Source: Candidatus Hydrogenedentota bacterium (GTDB lineage: Bacteria > Hydrogenedentota > Hydrogenedentia > Hydrogenedentales > SLHB01). Taken from it: a stretch of 9,128 nt of DNA. The stretch is from assembly GCA_026387845.1 (NCBI GenBank), contig JAPLKX010000274.1, forward strand, positions 1 through 9,128. Reading direction: 5' to 3'. Positions 1 to 4,520 of this stretch are shown here, one piece after another. Position 1 is the stretch's first letter, and each line of letters opens with the position of its first letter. The notes beneath the pieces were generated by a model, which saw only the letters and a list, made by a program, of their open reading frames with translations, was not told the DNA's origin and made no database searches. The translations under genes were made by a program, and so were the position numbers.

Positions 1-28
1 GAAACCTGTGGGGCGCGAGGAATGGTAA
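1..28 (+). CDS. mazE: MazE-type antitoxin, C-terminal end only
   Basis: Only the last eight codons and the TAA stop are inside the window, reading K-P-V-G-R-E-E-W. This matches the end of E. coli MazE (G-E-P-K-D-K-E-V-W as I recall it), the acidic tail that threads along MazF and blocks its active site. The stop overlaps the mazF start by seven bases, the usual coupled layout of mazEF operons. The identity rests on this short tail plus the unambiguous MazF that follows; the DNA-binding N-terminal domain lies outside the window. Confidence 0.7.
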
Positions 29-363
29 CGAGCGATTACGTTCCGGCACGCGGCGACGTTGTATGGCTGAACTTCGATCCGCAAGCTGGGCACGAACAAG
101 CGGGTCGACGGCCGGCGGTCGTCCTTTCGCCGGTGGCGTACAACCGCAAAGTGGGCCTGGCACTGATGTGCCCCGTCACCAGCAAGAAGAAAGGTTATCC
201 ATTCGAAATCGAGATTCCGTTAGATACGCCAGTCTCAGGCGTGGTTTTGGCAGACCAAATCAAAAGTCTCGACTGGCGGGTCCGTCAAGCCGAACAGGCC
301 TGTGCCCTGTCTGGCGACGTGGTTGACAAGATCTTGGCAAAAGCGCGGCTGTTGCTGGCGTAG
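22..363 (+). CDS. mazF: MazF/PemK-family endoribonuclease toxin
   Basis: A 113-residue protein, essentially the length of E. coli MazF (111) and collinear with it over its whole length. MazF is a ribosome-independent, sequence-specific mRNA interferase that cleaves single-stranded RNA and halts growth when its antitoxin is lost. Residues corresponding to the functional E24, R29 and T52 of E. coli MazF are present as E25, R30 and T53, inside the conserved stretches H-E-Q-A-G-R-R-P-A-V-V-L-S-P and K-G-Y-P-F-E. The A-L-A-D-Q-I-K-S-type block is also kept, here as L-A-D-Q-I-K-S. The ATG start overlaps the end of the upstream mazE reading frame, so the two are co-translated. No residue is missing, so the toxin should be active. 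It ends with TAG at the expected family length, which shows that UAG works as a stop in this organism. The family call is secure; the cleavage sequence cannot be predicted. Confidence 0.93.
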   Translation: MVTSDYVPARGDVVWLNFDPQAGHEQAGRRPAVVLSPVAYNRKVGLALMCPVTSKKKGYPFEIEIPLDTPVSGVVLADQIKSLDWRVRQAEQACALSGDVVDKILAKARLLLA

Positions 364-384
364 GAGACTGCTCCGGCCATCCAA

Positions 385-412
385 TGAAGACTCAGGCTTC
401 CACGAGTATAAT
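385..412 (+). promoter_or_regulatory. Candidate sigma70 promoter for a leaderless nucleotidyltransferase mRNA
   Basis: A perfect TATAAT lies at 407-412, with a poor -35 match (TGA core near 385-387) about 17 bases upstream. Transcription starting about seven bases after the -10 box would begin at or next to the ATG at 419, giving a leaderless mRNA. This points to ATG 419, not the GTG at 459, as the original start of the nucleotidyltransferase gene. It would also make that gene independent of mazEF. Confidence 0.45.
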
Positions 413-458
413 AGCGATATGGGCATAGACAAGGCAGTGGCAGACGAAATCGTCCGGC

Positions 459-737
459 GTGACCGCGGCTGTTCCCGCCACGCGTATCATTCTGTTTGGC
501 TCCGCAGCCGCGGGCCAAATGACACCGGACAGTGACATCGATCTGCTAGTCCTTGAACGAGACGTGACGGATCTCCGCGCTGAGCGATTGCGGGTACGCA
601 TGGCATTACGCGGCATTGACTACCCCTTTGACATCATCTTAATGACCGAAGAGCGGTTTGAGGAGACCAAGAACGTCATTGGCGGCATCGCCTATCCGGC
701 AAACAAGGAAGGTCTGGTGATTTATGAAGCCGCCTGA
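459..737 (+). CDS. MNT-type minimal nucleotidyltransferase (MntA-like antitoxin), N-terminus frameshifted
   Basis: A 92-residue protein of the small Pol-beta-like nucleotidyltransferase family. Such proteins pair with HEPN RNases and, in characterised MntA/HepT pairs, neutralise the toxin by adding AMP to it. The signature is clear: I-I-L-F-G-S at residues 10-15, then S-D-I-D-L with catalytic Asp26 and Asp28, and a third carboxylate at Asp58 in P-F-D-I-I-L. The usual Arg between G-S and the following Gly is absent (G-S-A-A-A-G). The GTG start at 459 has no ribosome-binding site and leaves the protein without its N-terminal helix. That helix is encoded just upstream from ATG 419 in another frame (M-G-I-D-K-A-V-A-D-E-I-V-R-R), one base out of register. 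The natural gene therefore probably ran 419-737 and has suffered an indel near 455-462, or the read has an error there. Family call strong; functional status doubtful. Confidence 0.75.
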   Translation: MTAAVPATRIILFGSAAAGQMTPDSDIDLLVLERDVTDLRAERLRVRMALRGIDYPFDIILMTEERFEETKNVIGGIAYPANKEGLVIYEAA

Positions 738-768
738 GGACGGGACTGGATTGCGGGAAAGTTCTTAA
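724..768 (+). pseudogene. Truncated 5' end of a HEPN-domain toxin gene (HepT-like)
   Basis: A 14-codon reading frame beginning M-K-P-P-E-D overlaps the end of the nucleotidyltransferase gene by 14 bases, exactly where MNT/HEPN modules place the HEPN start. It stops at once with TAA, and nothing resembling the rest of a HEPN domain (its R-x4-6-H motif) follows before the oppositely oriented gene. I read it as the stub left after the toxin gene was deleted. The identification is from position and start-region resemblance only. Confidence 0.35.
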
Positions 769-795
769 TCCTGTCAATCCCGTTATCCTGTCAAT
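768..795. repeat. Tandem 11-base direct repeat ATCCTGTCAAT
   Basis: ATCCTGTCAAT occurs at 768-778 and again at 785-795, a 17-base period, in the short gap between two convergent genes. The second copy overlaps the stop codon of the minus-strand gene. A GGATTG at 748-753 can pair with CAATCC at 775-780. This may be a bidirectional termination region or the scar of the event that removed the HEPN gene; the sequence does not decide between them. Confidence 0.5.
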
Positions 796-2143
796 AGGAA
801 AAGTCCATCACGAAGATCTGGGCGAAATCCAGGCCGGCGTAGTTCTTCTTGATGTTCCCGGCAGCGTCTTTTGTGGGGACTTGTTTGGTGAACGCAACCT
901 GTTTGCCGTCGGGCGACACGACCAGGTCGATCCGCGCGGGCCCGTCGCCTTGCGGCGTGATGAACTTGGTGACGCCGAACTCCGCTCCAGGTTTGGCGCA
1001 GGTGACGGCGACGCCGCCGTTGCTGATGCACAACACGTAATCGCCGGACGGGTGCCAGCGCAGGCCCGACGTAACCCCGCCCGGCAGCCGCGTCAACTGC
1101 TCCGGCCGTTTCGCTGGATCGGCATCCTGATCCGACCCGTCCGAGGCGATCACAAACACCTGCTTCGTTCCGTCGTCGGCTTTGGCGTAATAGGCGATCC
1201 GGCTGCCGTCGGGCGCACCTCTGACGACGCCCTCGGCCGTCGTATGCGTCAACCGTCTGATGCTCACACCCTTGGGCGGCGACGGGTACCTGTCGGCTGT
1301 CCCGGCGTCGGCCGTCGTGATATCCACATCGAGCGGCACGTCCACAACAAACAGCGACTCCTCATACGTCGCGCCGTCGTCGTTGCGCACCTTGCCGATA
1401 AACGCCCGCATCCGCCCGCCCCGGCCGACCCACGAGTCGCCGTACGCCTTTTCGATCTCGCCCGGTTTCGACTTCCCCATCGGCGCCGGCGCAACCAGCA
1501 CCGCAAACCAGTGCGTGGCGCCGCCCGGCGCATTCGCCCGCGGCTCCATGTAGCCGATCGTCCGGTCGTATTGGGGAAGCAGGAAATCGTCGTACGTGAA
1601 CCCGATCCGCCAGCCGTCGAGCGTGTACTCGTGCCGGTGTGTGCCGCCCCGGTGCGCGCCGGGCAGCGTGGGCCGCAAAGTCTCGACGTCCCGCCGGTCC
1701 AGCCACGTCAGGATTCCGGTTCCGTCGCCGGCCACTTCGGCCCCGGTCCGGTTGGGCTTGCCGTAATAGCCGCGCTGCGGGACATCATCCACCAGCGGGC
1801 CGTGGATGAACGCCACCTTGTCGGCCACGGGGCAGTACGACACCGCGGCAACACCGGGCGCCGCGTTCTTGCCCGTCACCGATTCGCGCGGCGCGTACAG
1901 GGTCGTGCGGGCGCCCGTGGCGATCTCGACCTTCTCGATGGACTGGCTGTTCTCGATCCCCGGCCCGATGGTTTCCCGCGTGTCATACACGAGGAACCGG
2001 CCGTCAGCAGAGAAGTTGTCGTTGTTGTCCAGGTTATGGTTTTGCGGTGCGAACGTGACCTGCCGCTCAGCTGCCCCTGCCGGTTGTGCCATGACAATGC
2101 CTCCCACCGTGAGCAGTACGGCCAGAATAGAACATGACCTCAT
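791..2143 (-). CDS. Exported DUF3748 (YidR-like) beta-propeller protein
   Basis: A 450-residue protein when started at the ATG at 2143. This start has a good ribosome-binding site (AAAGGTG about nine bases upstream on the coding strand) and gives a textbook signal peptide (M-R-S-C, a hydrophobic core, then A-G-A/A). An ATG at 2200 would put 19 polar residues ahead of the signal and lies within a likely promoter. The mature part follows E. coli YidR (DUF3748) block by block: Q-V-T-F-A-P-x-N-H, F-I-H-G-P, R-G-G-T-H-x-H, F-T-Y-D-D, A-Y-x-x-S-W-V-G, R-R-L-T-H, and W-H-P-S-G near the end. It also has PD40/TolB-like propeller strands such as S-P-D-G-K-Q-V-A-F. The biochemical role of the family is unknown; the fold suggests binding of a protein or carbohydrate, probably in the periplasm. 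It is GC-richer than the genes to its right and is convergent with the toxin-antitoxin genes. Family call good; function open. Confidence 0.85.
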   Translation of the reverse strand: MRSCSILAVLLTVGGIVMAQPAGAAERQVTFAPQNHNLDNNDNFSADGRFLVYDTRETIGPGIENSQSIEKVEIATGARTTLYAPRESVTGKNAAPGVAAVSYCPVADKVAFIHGPLVDDVPQRGYYGKPNRTGAEVAGDGTGILTWLDRRDVETLRPTLPGAHRGGTHRHEYTLDGWRIGFTYDDFLLPQYDRTIGYMEPRANAPGGATHWFAVLVAPAPMGKSKPGEIEKAYGDSWVGRGGRMRAFIGKVRNDDGATYEESLFVVDVPLDVDITTADAGTADRYPSPPKGVSIRRLTHTTAEGVVRGAPDGSRIAYYAKADDGTKQVFVIASDGSDQDADPAKRPEQLTRLPGGVTSGLRWHPSGDYVLCISNGGVAVTCAKPGAEFGVTKFITPQGDGPARIDLVVSPDGKQVAFTKQVPTKDAAGNIKKNYAGLDFAQIFVMDFSY

Positions 2144-2177
2144 AGGTTTAACACCTTTCGCGTGTGTTTCCACGCCT

Positions 2178-2207
2178 ATGGTAATCCGCCCCTGGGCCAT
2201 CGCTCAA
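2178..2207 (-). promoter_or_regulatory. Candidate promoter of the DUF3748 gene
   Basis: On the minus strand TTGAGC (2207-2202) and TACCAT (2183-2178) are separated by 18 bases, four matches or more out of six for each box. Transcription would begin near 2171 and give a short leader containing the ribosome-binding site of the ATG at 2143. It overlaps the alternative upstream start, which argues against that start. Confidence 0.3.
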
Positions 2208-2223
2208 CCTTGGATTCTCTGGA

Positions 2224-2235
2224 AGTGGATCCACT
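2224..2235. promoter_or_regulatory. 12-base perfect palindrome AGTGGATCCACT, possible operator
   Basis: A perfect 12-base inverted repeat lies about 17 bases upstream of the candidate -35 box of the DUF3748 gene, where a dimeric activator or repressor could bind. No regulator is encoded nearby and no second copy was found in the window, so the operator role is only an inference. Confidence 0.25.
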
Positions 2236-2548
2236 ATATATGGCTGGTCCTGTTGTCGTTCTTGGCGCATAACAGCGGGAAAGACAGGGTGTAACTTTGC
2301 GAAACAAGGGTGATTTAGCTGACAAAACGCCCGCGCATGGAGTCAGTAGTACTAACTATGCCTCTGTGAGGAGCAGGAAATGAACAGGTTAGTATTCTTG
2401 CCGCGGTGGGCAGCCGGGCAGAGACTGAGCGGCAGAAAGTAATCGGGATTACAAATGCGCAGGCCCAATGGATACGCTTGACTAACTGTCCGTATCTGCA
2501 CCGATCACAGTATGGAGTTGCGCTCGTCCGTTATCGCTAACTATCCCC
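2236..2548. other. Intergenic stretch without a convincing gene
   Basis: About 310 bases between divergently oriented genes. A well-spaced ribosome-binding site (GAGGAG) precedes ATG 2380, but that frame encodes only 20 residues and stops at 2442. A second frame is open from 2370 to 2540 (57 codons, GTG at 2406 as the only likely start) and looks mildly protein-like, as if a small gene had been shifted by one base. I recognise neither product, and the region may be a decayed small gene or leader. Confidence 0.35.
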
Positions 2549-2577
2549 TTGACAAGCTTCATAAATGGCGTTATCGT
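2549..2577 (+). promoter_or_regulatory. Sigma70-type promoter of the S74 fibre gene
   Basis: A perfect TTGACA (2549-2554) is followed after 17 bases by TATCGT (2572-2577, four of six matches to the -10 consensus). Transcription would begin near 2584, about 58 bases before the ATG at 2642, whose ribosome-binding site is GGGGAG. An imperfect direct repeat, CAAGCTTCATAAA then CAAGCTCATAAAG, overlaps the promoter (from 2553 and 2578) and could bind a regulator. Confidence 0.45.
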
Positions 2578-2641
2578 CAAGCTCATAAAGTAACTGAGGC
2601 GCAGTTGCCAAGGGGACCAAACAAGATCGGGGAGATTCACC

Positions 2642-3890
2642 ATGAAAGTTGCGCCGGCTCTATTCGTACTTGGTTTTGTGGCGTGCGTAGCCGGCTGCTT
2701 TGCCGCACACGCGCAAATATCTCTGTCGAGGGGGACACGTACGTGGACGAGGACCTATTCGTCACGGGCACTATAACGGCAGGTTCAGGCGTGAACGTTC
2801 TTACGAGTGCGGCCGGCCTTATCGACGGCGCCAAGGTGCAAAGTCAGACCATTGGCTCGGCTCAACTGGCAACGGGCGCCGTGGGCAGCACGGCTTTGGC
2901 GGCTGGCGCGGTTATGCCGCAATAGCCAGCAATGCCGTCACCGAGTCCAAGATAGGCTCATATGCTGTCACAAATACAAAAATAGGCACTAACGCGATAA
3001 ATTCGGCAAAAATACAGAGCGCTGCTGTCACACCTGAAAAACTCAGTACCACCGCAACCTATTCCGTCGGAAAACTCGGAATCAATACAACCACCGTGCC
3101 ACATGACGGCATTGGCTACGCGAAGCTTGCGCTGGATGGTCCCGACATGGACTTGAATTGCGCCAGCGCGCAATGGACGTCGTATGCGGACTATTATCCC
3201 GTTTTGAACATCATGACCTACAGGCATGACAGCATGGCCATGCGGTTCGATGCCTACTATGGTCCTGACGGAGGCTCTGGCATGCAGCGGAGTTCCGACC
3301 CGTACTCCAATGCGGTCATATTGAAGCATAATGACCATTTCTACTTGAGCTACAACTACAATAGACCCCTCGGCACTGCCTTCAATTGGCTAACGGGGTT
3401 TGACATGAACTGCCAGGACGGCTCGATCAAAGTCCCCGGCGTTCGCGCCACGACACTCGCCGTCGGCGACGGCCCGCAACCGCTTTATATTGACAACTAC
3501 GGCAAATTAGGCATGAACCCCGGGAGTTCCATTAATGTTAAAGAGAACGTGCGGGATACGACTGCATCTGACACGGAGTACATCTACGCGCTTCGGCCCG
3601 TTATGTTTGACTACAAGGACTCGGAAACCGGCAAGAATCAGTGCGGGCTTATTGCGGAAGAGGTTCACACCGTCTGTCCGCGAATGGTCATTTATCAAAG
3701 GGATATCACCTATCTACCCCCATCGGATCCCAACGATCCTAATGCCGCGCCCGAGCCTGTAGTGACAACGACTGACATTCCGGCAGGTGTCAACTATGAG
3801 AAGTTGATTGTTCCAATGCTTGCGGAAATGCAGAGGCTCAGGCAGCGAGTGGATGAATTAGAAGCGCGACTGGCTGTTATTCAAGAATAA
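2642..3890 (+). pseudogene. Exported fibre-like protein with ten-residue repeats and C-terminal S74 chaperone domain, two frameshifts
   Basis: The reading frame begins at ATG 2642, preceded by GGGGAG, with a signal peptide ending A-H-A-Q; an internal V-A-G-C could alternatively be a lipobox. After about 25 codons the protein-like sequence moves to the -1 frame, possibly at the run of five G at 2730-2734. It moves to the next -1 frame near 2915-2930, where the second frame hits TAG. The last segment is open to TAA at 3890. The middle has about six ten-residue repeats of the type x-x-A-V-T-x-x-K-I-G, typical of beta-helical or trimeric fibres. The end is an S74 intramolecular chaperone: S-S-I-N-V-K-E-N-V near 3525-3551, L-R-P-V-x-F-x-Y, G-L-I-A-E-E-V, then V-N-Y-E-K-L and a short coiled coil. 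The Ser (3525) and Lys (3540) of the self-cleavage dyad are kept at the family spacing of five. S74 domains are best known from phage tail fibres; a signal peptide makes a secreted host protein more likely. It is either a true pseudogene or has read errors. Confidence 0.75.
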
Positions 3891-3972
3891 CTCTCTTGTT
3901 CAACGAGTTGTATGGATGATAGAGCGCGCGATGCTGTTCGCAAAGAAAATGAGGTCCGGTAGTGCTCTCTTA

Positions 3973-3989
3973 TGCCAGTGCGCATGGCA
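3973..3989 (+). other. Short hairpin TGCCA-N7-TGGCA
   Basis: A five-base-pair perfect stem with a seven-base loop lies just upstream of the purine-rich ribosome-binding site GGGAGGGG (3996-4003) of the next small ORF. It has no T-run, so it is not a typical terminator. It might influence translation of that ORF, but such small stems occur by chance. Confidence 0.2.
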
Positions 3990-4008
3990 CAAAGCGGGAG
4001 GGGAATGA

Positions 4009-4149
4009 ATGAGTTACGGAATCTGTCTCGGCTTGGCTGCAGTTCTGTATGTTGTTGTCCTTACTGATCCGCCCAGCCAAGATGCGGCGCAGCGGAAAGC
4101 GATGTTTGCAGCTTCGGGCGCGCATCTGACTTCACTTGTGGGGACTTGA
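4009..4149 (+). CDS. Hypothetical 46-residue protein with hydrophobic N-terminus
   Basis: A small frame starting at ATG 4009 and ending at TGA 4149, with a purine-rich ribosome-binding site (GGGAGGGG) about five bases upstream. Residues 4-19 are hydrophobic (I-C-L-G-L-A-A-V-L-Y-V-V-V-L), followed by a polar part, so the product would be a single-pass membrane peptide or a short exported one. No family is recognised. An alternative ATG four bases upstream opens only 20 codons in another frame. The good start signal and hydrophobic pattern support it; the short length leaves it uncertain. It lies in the same direction as, and just before, the propeptide-like gene. Confidence 0.33.
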   Translation: MSYGICLGLAAVLYVVVLTDPPSQDAAQRKAMFAASGAHLTSLVGT

Positions 4150-4202
4150 CCGTTACGCAACGACCGCAGGCCCTCGCGGAACCGACTGAGAGGGAAGGTC
4201 AA

Positions 4203-4520
4203 ATGAGCAGAGTATACATAGCCGTCCTACTCGCCTCCGCCATCCTCGCCGGCGGGAACGTGGCCGCGCAGAACGAGGACGCGCCGGATGAGCAACTGTA
4301 TACCTACTGTCAACCCTGGGGCGCCATTCCCCTCACGCTATCGACCGAGGAAATCGGGATCAAGTTTGAAGAAGGCATCTGGGAAGACGAAATGGCTTCT
4401 GTCTTGGCATCTGAGTCTGCTCTCGACCCATTGACGGAACTAGACGTGTTTGGATTAGTCTTACACTGCGCGATTTGCACTGAATCTAACAAGACTGCAT
4501 TTGGGGGTATTCTGTTATGA
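4203..4520 (+). CDS. Shortened protease-propeptide-like exported protein
   Basis: A 105-residue protein. ATG 4203 is chosen because it follows AAGGTC and starts a clear signal peptide ending in V-A-A-Q; an upstream GTG/ATG-type start would add a polar leader. The mature part aligns with the protein encoded from 8556: E-x-L-Y, G-x-I-P-x-x-L, I-G-I-[KR]-F-E-E-G, D-E-x-A, A-x-E, L-D. This pattern resembles the N-terminal propeptide domain of subtilisin-like (S8) proteases of the fervidolysin type; the assignment is by resemblance and is not certain. The similarity ends near residue 83, after which come about 22 unrelated residues in an AT-richer stretch. The gene therefore looks like a 5' fragment joined to foreign sequence. 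Its TGA stop overlaps the ATG of the M4 protease by four bases (ATGA), so the two are probably translationally coupled. Either it is a remnant, or a stand-alone propeptide-like partner of the protease. Confidence 0.6.
   Translation: MSRVYIAVLLASAILAGGNVAAQNEDAPDEQLYTYCQPWGAIPLTLSTEEIGIKFEEGIWEDEMASVLASESALDPLTELDVFGLVLHCAICTESNKTAFGGILL

Noticed and set aside
881..2137. Open 418-codon frame on the + strand
   Set aside because: It is antisense to the DUF3748 gene, whose minus-strand product matches a known family end to end with a signal peptide. The + frame is Arg/Pro/Val-rich shadow coding from high GC.
2512..2925. 137-codon frame as a separate gene
   Set aside because: Its first half overlaps the signal peptide of the fibre gene in the wrong frame, and its second half is the fibre's repeat region. 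It is a frameshifted segment, not a gene of its own.
2642..3890. Phage tail-fibre gene of a prophage
   Set aside because: There are no phage structural, integrase or lysis genes nearby, and the protein has a signal peptide and its own promoter.
4171..4194. CCCTC/GAGGG stem before the propeptide-like gene as an RNA switch
   Set aside because: The stem is five base pairs with a 14-base loop. It lies close to the Shine-Dalgarno, but nothing else resembles a riboswitch or attenuator.
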